Shown: one piece after another, positions 31,388 to 38,412 of the stretch
Position numbering within the stretch: position 1 is the stretch's first letter
How the letters are laid out: the number at the start of each line of letters is the position of its first letter
From: a virus
DNA: 38,507 nt
Direction: 5' to 3' (one strand)
Virus record (IMG/VR): IMGVR_UViG_3300046689_000737
Span: 1-38,507 of that record
Notes under the pieces: generated by a model
The model's database searches: none
What the model was told of the DNA's origin: nothing
The model's input: only the letters and a program-made list of their open reading frames with translations
Translations under genes and position numbers: made by a program

Positions 31388-33951
31388 GCGACCCCCTTAA
31401 GCCCAACCGAGGCTGCACCGACTGCAAGCTCCACCGTAATGCTGAAGATGTCTGCGTCATGGGTACTGGCCCGCGGGATGCCGAGATCATGGTCGTCGGC
31501 AAGATGCCCAACTCCGACCGCAACCAGGCCGCGATCCAGTCTCAGCTCGAGGAGGTTGGCCTCGACCCCTCTCGGGTGTACTACACCCAGGCTCTGAAGT
31601 GCCGCAACTGGGAGGACAACGCCAGCAACGCGGACATCAAGGCTTGCCGGCAATATCTCGACGCCGAGATCGACGAGGTGATGCCGACGCACATCCTCGC
31701 CCTGGGCAATGAGGGGCTCTTCGCGACCACGGGCCGATCTGGCATCACCAAGTATCGAGGCAAGCCCATCGATCGTGGGGGGCGAACCATCATTCCCACG
31801 ATCTCTCCGATGGCCGTGAATCGCAATCCCGGTCAGCGCCCCGGGTACATCGCCGAGCTCAGGCTCTTTGCCAACGAGTACCTCGGCAAGACCACGGGTA
31901 TTAAGGTACCGCGGTGGGCGGTCATCGACGACCAGAAGAAACTGAAGGCGCTGAAGCAGATCCTCGAGTGGTCTCACACCATCAGCTACGACGTCGAGAC
32001 CACGATCAACCCTCTCGGCGAGTTCGACCCCAAGGCCAAGATCATCTCGCTTGCCGGCACATGCATCGCTGAGTTGGACGGTAAGCAGAAGGTCTTCGGC
32101 TTCGCCCTGCCGCTGTATCACCCCGAGTCGCCCTGGCAGAAGACCTGGAAGTCGGTGCTGAAGTTCCTTAAGCCGGCTCTCGAGAGTATCCCCAAGGGTA
32201 TTGCCCAGAACGGGAAGTTCGACTGCCGCTGGCTCAAGCACTTCGGTGTGGACATGAACCAGGCCTTCGATACGATGTTGGCCATTCACCTCCTCAACGA
32301 GAACATCGCCAAGGGACTGAAGCCCAACGCCCAGTCTCGGCTGGGGGTGGCGCCATGGGGCCGTGACACTAAGAACCTGCTCCTCGACCCCATCTTGGAA
32401 GTGCTGGAGTACAACTTCCTTGACACGTACTACACCTACCTCCTGTACAAGCAGCTGAAGGATGAACTTGTAGAGCAGCCCCGGTTGCTCAGAATCCTCA
32501 GCAAGCTGTACATGCCGGCGAGTCGCGACCTGGTACCGATCGAGCGGCGCGGGATCTGGCTCGATGTCGACCGACTGCGTGAACGCAAGCCTCAGGCCGA
32601 GGCCAAACTCAAGGAGATCGAGGATCGGCTCAATGAGTACCTGCCCGACCCCGAGTCTGAAGAGTGGCCCATGGACTCCAAGGGTAAGAGGAAGCTCGAG
32701 ATCAACTACAACGCGAGCCGATTCGCGAGGTGGTTCCTTTTCGACTGGCTCGAGCTCCCCGTACTCGAACGGGGTAAGGAGAAGCCGAATGGCGACCCCG
32801 GCGACCCCAGCATGGCCGAGTCTATCCTCCTTCACCTCAAGGGTAGGCACCCTGCCGTACAGTTGATGCTCGACCGAGTCGGGTGGCAGAAGAACCTCAG
32901 CTCGTTCTTCAATGCCTACGAGAAGATGTACGACGAGAACCACCGGGTCCACACCACCTTCAAGCTTGCCGGCACGGTGACCGGCCGCCTGAGTTCGGGC
33001 AAGGAAGACGCGGAGAAGGTGGGTGGTCGTACTGACCTGCGGGGGGTCAACCTGCAGCAGGTACCCCGAGACCCATTCATCCGGGGCATGTTCGGGGCGC
33101 CGCCCGGCTGGTCCTTCGTTGAGGCTGACTACTCGCAGATTGAGCTGAGGATCGCCGCGTTCATCGCCAACGAGCGGCATATGCTGCAGCTCTACAACGA
33201 GGGCGCGGACATTCACATGACCACAGCCATGGCGGTGACGGGGCTGCCTCGGTCGGAGGTCACGAAGGAGATCCGCAAGAAGGTCGGCAAGCCGGTTAAC
33301 TTCGGATTCCTCTATGGCATGGGGTGGAAGAAGTTCATCGAAACCGCGTTCAACAACTATGGCGCAGTCTTCACCGAGAGCCAGGCCAGGGCATACCGAG
33401 AGGCTTATTTCGATCTCTTCCCCGACCTGCAGCGGTGGCACGAGAGGCAGCGCAGGCTCGTACGGAATCACGGGAGGGTGCAGAGCCCCCTGGGGCGAGT
33501 GCGCCACCTGCCCGACATCCACTCGCCCGAGAAGGGGGTCCAGGCCGAAGCAGAGAGGCAAGCAATCAACTCGCCTGTGCAGGGCTTCGCCTCCGATATG
33601 GCCCTGCTCTCTATGACTCTGATCAACGAGGAGTTCAGGCGGCAGGACATTGCCGGCAACTGCTTGGGCCTCGTCCACGATGCTATCAACTTCGAGATCC
33701 GAGACGACGACCTTCACCGTGCTCTGCCGATCATCAAAGACACCATGGAGGACCCCGGTCCGCTGAGGAAGAAGTTCGGTACCATCCTCACCATCCCCAT
33801 CATCGCGGATCTGAAGATCGGCCGGCACTGGGGTGACGCCCACGAGGTGGACAACGAAGAGGTCATCTACGACCCCGACCAGTTGAACCACTGGCTGGCT
33901 GAGAATCACCCCAGTTACGACCACATGAAGAAGGAGCTGGCAAGCGCCTGA
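31384..33951 (+). CDS. Family-A DNA polymerase with N-terminal UDG-like domain
   Basis: 855 aa from GTG 31384 (GTGA overlap); ATG 31369 is an alternative. Residues about 1-160 look like a family-4 Fe-S uracil-DNA glycosylase: Cys11/Cys14, Cys73 and Cys88 are kept, but the usual GEAPG-type active-site motif reads GKMPNSDRN. A 3'-5' exonuclease follows (YDVET, Asp203/Glu205; QNGKFDCRW). The polymerase has motif A DYSQIELR (Asp582), motif B KPVNFGFLYGMG and motif C VHDAINFE (Asp766). It is the replicative polymerase. A UDG-like N-domain fused to a phage PolA is known from SPO1-type polymerases and may recognise uracil or a modified base. Confidence 0.95.
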   Translation: MSDPLKPNRGCTDCKLHRNAEDVCVMGTGPRDAEIMVVGKMPNSDRNQAAIQSQLEEVGLDPSRVYYTQALKCRNWEDNASNADIKACRQYLDAEIDEVMPTHILALGNEGLFATTGRSGITKYRGKPIDRGGRTIIPTISPMAVNRNPGQRPGYIAELRLFANEYLGKTTGIKVPRWAVIDDQKKLKALKQILEWSHTISYDVETTINPLGEFDPKAKIISLAGTCIAELDGKQKVFGFALPLYHPESPWQKTWKSVLKFLKPALESIPKGIAQNGKFDCRWLKHFGVDMNQAFDTMLAIHLLNENIAKGLKPNAQSRLGVAPWGRDTKNLLLDPILEVLEYNFLDTYYTYLLYKQLKDELVEQPRLLRILSKLYMPASRDLVPIERRGIWLDVDRLRERKPQAEAKLKEIEDRLNEYLPDPESEEWPMDSKGKRKLEINYNASRFARWFLFDWLELPVLERGKEKPNGDPGDPSMAESILLHLKGRHPAVQLMLDRVGWQKNLSSFFNAYEKMYDENHRVHTTFKLAGTVTGRLSSGKEDAEKVGGRTDLRGVNLQQVPRDPFIRGMFGAPPGWSFVEADYSQIELRIAAFIANERHMLQLYNEGADIHMTTAMAVTGLPRSEVTKEIRKKVGKPVNFGFLYGMGWKKFIETAFNNYGAVFTESQARAYREAYFDLFPDLQRWHERQRRLVRNHGRVQSPLGRVRHLPDIHSPEKGVQAEAERQAINSPVQGFASDMALLSMTLINEEFRRQDIAGNCLGLVHDAINFEIRDDDLHRALPIIKDTMEDPGPLRKKFGTILTIPIIADLKIGRHWGDAHEVDNEEVIYDPDQLNHWLAENHPSYDHMKKELASA

Positions 33952-33980
33952 TTGACCTCTGGTGTGGGAGCTGATATACT
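33952..33980 (+). promoter_or_regulatory. Consensus-like promoter after the polymerase gene
   Basis: TTGACC (33952-33957), 17 bp, TATACT (33975-33980). It begins one base after the polymerase stop codon and lies 20 nt before the next ATG, with AAGGAGG between. Confidence 0.88.
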
Positions 33981-34000
33981 GCTAGGCAAGGAGGTGAACC

Positions 34001-34222
34001 ATGTCTAGGAAGCGTTCCCACACCAAGCTTTGCCCCAAGCACGGCAAGAAGATCTTTACGGATTGGGTCTCAGCTACCCTCACGCTGGAGGAAATTCAGC
34101 TGAGGTCACGACGAGAGATTCACAATGAGGTCAGGTCTCACCCGTGTGAGTTCGGGTACGGCTGGCACCTGACCTCAGAAGAACAGCGAACTGAAGTGCC
34201 GGGAATTCGTCATTCCGCATAA
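34001..34222 (+). CDS. Small Cys/His protein
   Basis: 73 aa. CPKHGKK near the N-terminus and HPCEFGYGWHLT near the C-terminus provide two Cys and several His in a pattern often found in actinophage mini-proteins with a predicted zinc site. A helical middle separates them (ATLTLEEIQLRSRREIHNEV). It has its own strong promoter and ribosome site and is followed three bases later by another promoter, so it is a monocistronic unit. Function unknown. Confidence 0.75.
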   Translation: MSRKRSHTKLCPKHGKKIFTDWVSATLTLEEIQLRSRREIHNEVRSHPCEFGYGWHLTSEEQRTEVPGIRHSA

Positions 34223-34224
34223 GG

Positions 34225-34254
34225 TTGACCCTTAGCCTCCCCGGCCGATATGAT
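34225..34254 (+). promoter_or_regulatory. Promoter of the recombination genes
   Basis: TTGACC (34225-34230), 18 bp, TATGAT (34249-34254). The leader contains GACCGAGGAGG at 34269-34279, shared with other promoters of this block. Confidence 0.85.
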
Positions 34255-34287
34255 CGTCTCACGACATTGACCGAGGAGGAACTGCCC

Positions 34288-35349
34288 ATGCCTGGGCTCT
34301 ACTTTGACGAGAGTGTTGGCAAGTACGTTGTCACCCACTCGATGATAAAGGCTTTCCGGCGCTGCCCCAGGCAGACCATGTACAAGCAGGTCGAGCGGCT
34401 CAAGCCCAGGGTTCTCACCAAGCCGCTGAAGCGCGGCACTTGGATGCACTACCTCCTCGAGGAACACCATGCTGGTCGCGACTGGCAGAAGATGCACCAG
34501 GCCTTGTCGACCAAGTATGACGAGATGTTCGACGAGGAGAAGGCCGAGTACGGCGATCTGCCCACCGAGTGCAAGCAGCTCATGGAGTCGTACATCTGGC
34601 ACTATGCCAACGACCCCTGGAACGTGCTCGAGACAGAGTTCACCCTGGAAGCCGAGTTCCCCGACGGCACTCTTTACCGAGGCAAGATTGACGCCTTGGT
34701 CGAGAACCAATTCGGCCTCTGGATCGTCGACCACAAGACCCACGGGGTATTCCCCGATCGGGCTTTCCGCATCCTCGATGCTCAGTCGGCCCTGTACATC
34801 TGGGCGGCCAAGAGGATGGGCATGGACATCCAGGGCTTCCAATGGAACTACTTGAAGACCAAGGCTCCTTCCAAGCCTACGCTGCTGAAGGACGGCTCTC
34901 GACTGTCCAAGCGCATGGGCGAGACCGACTATCTCACGTACACCCGGGAGATCCAGAAGCTGAAGCGAGAGCGCGGTTACAGGATCACCAAGGCTGACGT
35001 GTTGATGGCCAACCGACTCAAGGCCCAGCGATACGTGCCCGGCGAACCTCAGCTCTCCGAGTTCTTCCGTCGAGACATCCTCGAGAAGGACGACGCGATG
35101 CTGAAGCGAGTCGCGTCCGAGGCCTATCACACCGCCAAGCGGATGGCCAATTACCCCTTCCACCAGAGGGACATCGTCGAGCGCAACACGGATGACCGGG
35201 GCTGCCGTTACATGTGCAGCTACACCGATCTCTGCACCGTCGAACTGGTGGGCGGTAACACCCGACCGCTGATGAAGAACTACAAGGTCGGCGACCCGCA
35301 GGACTACTACCAGGACCGTGCCGGCGAACTGCGAGGCTCCAATGCCTAA
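34288..35349 (+). CDS. Cas4/RecB-type exonuclease
   Basis: 353 aa from ATG 34288. PD-(D/E)XK nuclease core: GKIDALV (Asp135) and VDHKT (Asp148, Lys150), preceded by RGTWMHYLLEEHHAG. Four cysteines positioned as in Cas4/AddB Fe-S nucleases are visible: Cys26 (RRCPRQ), Cys306, Cys310 and Cys316 (CRYMCSYTDLC). It probably resects DNA ends for recombination and replication together with the Sak4-like ATPase encoded two genes downstream. Confidence 0.9.
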   Translation: MPGLYFDESVGKYVVTHSMIKAFRRCPRQTMYKQVERLKPRVLTKPLKRGTWMHYLLEEHHAGRDWQKMHQALSTKYDEMFDEEKAEYGDLPTECKQLMESYIWHYANDPWNVLETEFTLEAEFPDGTLYRGKIDALVENQFGLWIVDHKTHGVFPDRAFRILDAQSALYIWAAKRMGMDIQGFQWNYLKTKAPSKPTLLKDGSRLSKRMGETDYLTYTREIQKLKRERGYRITKADVLMANRLKAQRYVPGEPQLSEFFRRDILEKDDAMLKRVASEAYHTAKRMANYPFHQRDIVERNTDDRGCRYMCSYTDLCTVELVGGNTRPLMKNYKVGDPQDYYQDRAGELRGSNA

Positions 35350-35467
35350 GGCCCCTGTCTGCAACCGCTGCGGGGACGACCCCGGAACCGAGCCTCAAGA
35401 CCATCGGATACCCTGTAAGGTACAGGGTTGTCCGGACCGCAAGAACCACGCCACCTGCGAACACTGA
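35342..35467 (+). CDS. 41-aa Cys-rich protein
   Basis: ATG 35342 overlaps the nuclease stop by 8 nt. The frame contains CNRC, then CKVQGC and a final Cys with nearby His (KNHATCEH), enough for one or two zinc sites. It ends eight bases before the next gene. It is too short to classify and may be an accessory of the nuclease or the ATPase. Confidence 0.6.
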   Translation: MPKAPVCNRCGDDPGTEPQDHRIPCKVQGCPDRKNHATCEH

Positions 35468-35474
35468 AGGAACC

Positions 35475-36278
35475 ATGGCAGAAAAGGACTACAACGCAAT
35501 CGCGAGGAAGCGGATCCACCGACCCGCCTCCATCCAGCGACTGCCCAAGATCCACATCTACGGGCGACAGAAGAAGGGCAAGACCACCTTCAGTGTCAGC
35601 GCCGGCATCGAGAAGACTCTGGTCCTCGACCCGGAGCACGGCACCGACCTCATGAGGGCCAAGAACCCCCACGTCTGGCCCATCGAGCGGTGGGAGGACA
35701 TGGATGAGGCCTACAACTTCATCCGTGGGGGCGATCACCCCTACGAGTGGATCTCGGTCGACGGCCTGACCAAGCTCTCCAACATGGCCCTGAAGTACAC
35801 CATGCGGCTCCAAGAGGAGCGATCGATCGACCGCATCCCTGGCATGGTGCAGCTGAAGGACTATGGCAAGTCCGGTGAGGTCATGAAGACCATGCTGGAC
35901 AACTTCCACAACCTGAAGTACGGGGTCATCTTCACCTCCCAGGAGCGCATGCAGGAGGGTGTGGACAGCGAGGAGGACGAGGACGTTGAGTCGGAAGGCG
36001 CGGAGTTCGTGCCCGATCTGCCGAGGGGCGTTCGCGGCCATGTCAACTCCATCGTCGACGTCATCGGTCGTATTTACGTGGCGAAGGTGGATGCGCCTGA
36101 CGGTACGACGAAGCCGCAGCGGCGGCTCTGGGTCGGTGAGACGCTGAAGTACGACACCGGCGCCCGCTCCGACTACTCCCTGCCCGACATGATCAAAGTC
36201 CCCAGCATCCCCAAGCTGGTGGCCCTCATGGAGTCCGGCAAGCTGCCGGCTCGAGCCCCCAAGGCTAAAGCCAGCTGA
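35475..36278 (+). CDS. RecA-like ATPase (Sak4-type recombination protein)
   Basis: 267 aa. Walker A GRQKKGKTT (residues 30-38) follows an N-terminal strand (KIHIYG). Walker B-like EWISVDGL and the sensor strand GVIFTSQER follow. Between them lies a region with charged helices, and the C-terminus is basic (ARAPKAKAS). The size and the neighbouring SSB-like gene fit phage Sak4/AAA_24 RecA-like annealing ATPases. It would act in recombination-dependent replication. Confidence 0.85.
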   Translation: MAEKDYNAIARKRIHRPASIQRLPKIHIYGRQKKGKTTFSVSAGIEKTLVLDPEHGTDLMRAKNPHVWPIERWEDMDEAYNFIRGGDHPYEWISVDGLTKLSNMALKYTMRLQEERSIDRIPGMVQLKDYGKSGEVMKTMLDNFHNLKYGVIFTSQERMQEGVDSEEDEDVESEGAEFVPDLPRGVRGHVNSIVDVIGRIYVAKVDAPDGTTKPQRRLWVGETLKYDTGARSDYSLPDMIKVPSIPKLVALMESGKLPARAPKAKAS

Positions 36279-36300
36279 GAATGGCACTTGCCATGGTCGG

Positions 36301-36329
36301 TTGATCTCCACACGACCGGGCGATAAGAT
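36301..36329 (+). promoter_or_regulatory. Promoter of the SSB-like gene
   Basis: TTGATC (36301-36306), 17 bp, TAAGAT (36324-36329). The leader forms a small hairpin (TGCCCC...GGGGCA, 36340-36356) directly before GACCGAGGAAGG, which serves as ribosome site for GTG 36377. Confidence 0.78.
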
Positions 36330-36376
36330 CATCCATACATGCCCCGATTGGGGGCAGACCGAGGAAGGTATTACCC

Positions 36377-37063
36377 GTGGCCGAAGCAGCAACCACCGCG
36401 ATTCTTGACTTCTCTGGGGTCAAGGAAGGCGGAGCCTCTTTCAACAAGAAGCGCGTCCCCACCGGCGACTACCTGGCGAAGATCACCAAGGTCCAGGACT
36501 CGCCGACGAAGGACGAGAAGGAGCCCCAGTGGCTCTACACTATCGAGCTGGTCGACAAGTACACCGACCGCAAGTTCCCCTTCTACTGCAAGCTGGTGCC
36601 GAACCAGCTCTGGAAGCTGCGGAACCTCTTCCTCGCCGCCGGCATCACCATCCCGAAGCAGAAGGTCAAGCTCAACCCCAACCGCGTGGTCGGCAAGCTG
36701 ATCGGCATCACGCTCGAGGACGACGAGTACGACGGCAAGCTTCAGTCCAACATCTCGCAGACCTTCCCGGCGTCCGAGCTCGAGGACGGCGAGGACCCAG
36801 AGGGTGACGAGGAGGACACCGACGACGAGGCGACGGACCTCGACGAGGAGGACGAGGAGCAGGTCGACGACGCCGAGGAAGAAGAGGACGAGGAGGAAGA
36901 GGAGGAGCCCGAGCCGGAGCCGGTGAAGACCAAGGCTCGCATCCCCGGCCAGCGCAAGACCTCCCCGGCCGCGGCCAAGAAGGCGCCGGCTCGACGTGCC
37001 GCGGCGAAGGTCGCCGAGGTGGATGACGACGAGCTCGAGGAGCTTGACCTCGACGACCTCTAG
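36377..37063 (+). CDS. SSB-like protein with long acidic tail
   Basis: 228 aa from GTG 36377. Residues about 1-130 match the DUF669-type phage ssDNA-binding fold found next to Sak4 proteins (VPTGDYLAKITKVQDSPTKD, LVPNQLWKLRNLFLAAGI). A stretch of some 50 almost uninterrupted Asp/Glu follows. Next comes a basic Lys/Ala/Arg segment, and the end is acidic and Leu-rich (DDDELEELDLDDL), like the protein-recruiting tip of bacterial SSB. It probably coats ssDNA and recruits the polymerase, helicase or Sak4. Confidence 0.85.
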   Translation: MAEAATTAILDFSGVKEGGASFNKKRVPTGDYLAKITKVQDSPTKDEKEPQWLYTIELVDKYTDRKFPFYCKLVPNQLWKLRNLFLAAGITIPKQKVKLNPNRVVGKLIGITLEDDEYDGKLQSNISQTFPASELEDGEDPEGDEEDTDDEATDLDEEDEEQVDDAEEEEDEEEEEEPEPEPVKTKARIPGQRKTSPAAAKKAPARRAAAKVAEVDDDELEELDLDDL

Positions 37064-37301
37064 GCCGAGACGGGCGAGCGATTGACTCAAAGTCTATCCC
37101 CCGTCCCTAGCTCGTCCTTGACCTCTCATAGACCGAGATGAGATGATCATACTGCTGGATCGAGGGCCTTACCCCGAGGCTGGTCTCCCACCTGCTGAGG
37201 TCCTCGACCTGGTATAAGTTTGGGCAGCCCGGTTTCAAAATGCCTCCTCGGTCAAAGAAGGTCGACTCCGGGCTGCCCTCTCTCATGTATTAGGCGGGAA
37301 C
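37064..37301 (+). other. Structured 238-nt gap with promoter and long inverted repeat
   Basis: No gene is seen. A promoter candidate is TTGACC (37118-37123), 18 bp, GATGAT (37142-37147), which would give a leader of about 150 nt before ATG 37302. The leader contains an outer TCGAGG...CCTCGA pair. Further on there is a perfect 11-bp inverted repeat (37222-37232 with 37268-37278, GGGCAGCCCGG) enclosing 35 nt, directly before the VRR-NUC gene. It could be an attenuator, a small RNA or a protein-binding site. Confidence 0.55.
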
Positions 37302-37646
37302 ATGTCTCAACCAGAGTCCAAGCTATCCCGAGCAATCCTCACCGCCCTCCGCAAGGAGGGGGTCTTCTGCTTCAAGTTCCACGGCGGACCACTCACGATG
37401 GTCGGGGTTCCCGACATCATCGCATGTGTGGACGGTCGCTTCGTGGGCATCGAGACGAAGATGCCGGCGAAACGCAAGAACGTCAGCCCCGCGCAGAGGC
37501 GCATTCACGAGCTCATCGTGCAGGCGGGCGGCGTCGCTGTGGTAGTCTGCGGCGTCCGTGAAGCGCTGGGCATCGTGCATGAACTGCGCATCGCGCCAGG
37601 TGCGCCGCCCGTCCGTGCGATCATCCAGGAGGATACCGCATCATGA
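37302..37646 (+). CDS. VRR-NUC domain nuclease
   Basis: 114 aa. The PD-(D/E)XK core is visible: GVPDII (Asp38) and GIETK (Glu51, Lys53), followed by SPAQRRIHELIVQAGG, the conserved helix of stand-alone VRR-NUC proteins. These are structure-specific nucleases and are candidate Holliday-junction resolvases in phages. It would resolve recombination intermediates or debranch DNA before packaging. It sits after a structured leader, and its stop overlaps the DUF2829 gene (ATGA). Confidence 0.9.
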   Translation: MSQPESKLSRAILTALRKEGVFCFKFHGGPLTMVGVPDIIACVDGRFVGIETKMPAKRKNVSPAQRRIHELIVQAGGVAVVVCGVREALGIVHELRIAPGAPPVRAIIQEDTAS

Positions 37647-38038
37647 AGCTCGAAGAGGTTTGGTCTGAGCTTCGCCGGGGTAAGCGTCTCGGCAACGGCC
37701 ATTGGGACTCGGGGATGTACATCGTCCTCCAGCCGGGGTACCCCGAGGGCATCCCGATCAACAAGAACACCTCAGATGCCACCGGCCTCCCGATGGGCAC
37801 GGTCAAGCGATTCCGGCCCTACGTGATGCTCCACACCCTCGACGACGCCTTCGTGCCCTTCGTCATGACCCAATCCGACATGCTCAGCGAGTACTGGTTC
37901 ATCATCCCCGACAACCCTCAGGGTGCTGCGCCTACCCCGAACCCCGCGGTCATCGGCTACAACTTCGAGGATCCTCAGCCCGCGATCCGTGTGAACCGAT
38001 GCAAGAACCCCAACTCCGAGGGCGACTGCAACTGCTGA
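37643..38038 (+). CDS. tad2: DUF2829 protein, Tad2-like (anti-Thoeris candidate)
   Basis: 131 aa. DUF2829 features occur in order: an N-terminal WSELRRGKRLGNGHWDSGMYI (GKxxxxxxWxxGM), the insert PINKNTSDATGLPMGT, PYVMLHTLDDAFVPF and the closing SDMLSEYWFIIP. Tad2, a DUF2829 protein, sequesters cyclic ADP-ribose-type signals and so blocks Thoeris defence. The C-terminal 40 residues (with NRCKNP...GDCNC) are extra compared with the shortest members and carry three Cys. It is coupled to the VRR-NUC gene by ATGA and followed by a terminator. The family is clear; the anti-defence activity in this phage is inference. Confidence 0.82.
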   Translation: MKLEEVWSELRRGKRLGNGHWDSGMYIVLQPGYPEGIPINKNTSDATGLPMGTVKRFRPYVMLHTLDDAFVPFVMTQSDMLSEYWFIIPDNPQGAAPTPNPAVIGYNFEDPQPAIRVNRCKNPNSEGDCNC

Positions 38039-38047
38039 CACACCACC

Positions 38048-38081
38048 GAGCCCCGGCCCAGGAGATCTGAGGTCGGGGCTC
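38048..38081. terminator. Bidirectional terminator between convergent genes
   Basis: Arms 38048-38058 and 38071-38081 form an 11-bp stem (GAGCCCCGGCC, one G-U pair) with a 12-nt loop. It lies between the plus-strand DUF2829 gene and the end of the minus-strand gene at 38089. Confidence 0.75.
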
Positions 38082-38088
38082 AGTAGCG

Positions 38089-38412
38089 TCAGCCGACGGG
38101 GCGGATGAGCTCCTTGTCGATCTTGCCGGTGAGGATGTCCCGCATGGAGCGGAAGACGTCGACCATGTTGACCGTGTTGAGATCGGGAAGGTCAGCCCAG
38201 TTGTTCACCCCCGGCATCAGTCGCTGGGCGACCCAGATGCCATCCTCGAGCGTCCACTGAACCTGTACCACCCAGTTGCTGCCCTCGACCTTGCGGGCAA
38301 CTTCCAGCCTCTTCAGGGTCTTCTGTGCCATCTTCCTCAGCTCCTCGCACTTGATGCAGATTGTACCCCAACTACCACCATGGCGGGGGCATTTGAACTT
38401 CGGCTGACCCAT
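38089..38412 (-). CDS. Hypothetical zinc-binding protein
   Basis: 107 aa. The N-terminus CPRHGGSWGTICIKC gives a CxxH...CxxC-type zinc site. The rest is mixed alpha/beta (LKRLEVARKVEGSNWVVQVQ, MVDVFRSMRDILTGKIDKEL). Its ATG overlaps the stop of the next minus-strand gene upstream (TGATG), so both belong to one operon running towards the terminator. Function unknown. Confidence 0.75.
   Translation of the reverse strand: MGQPKFKCPRHGGSWGTICIKCEELRKMAQKTLKRLEVARKVEGSNWVVQVQWTLEDGIWVAQRLMPGVNNWADLPDLNTVNMVDVFRSMRDILTGKIDKELIRPVG

Noticed and set aside
31201-33924. 907-aa minus-strand ORF opposite the DNA polymerase
   Set aside because: Antisense shadow; the plus strand contains every polymerase motif.
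37222-37279. tRNA-like element (7-bp acceptor-like stem, GGTCGACTCC near the 3' side)
   Set aside because: Only 58 nt long, no D arm, anticodon arm or proper T arm can be drawn; treated as an inverted repeat.
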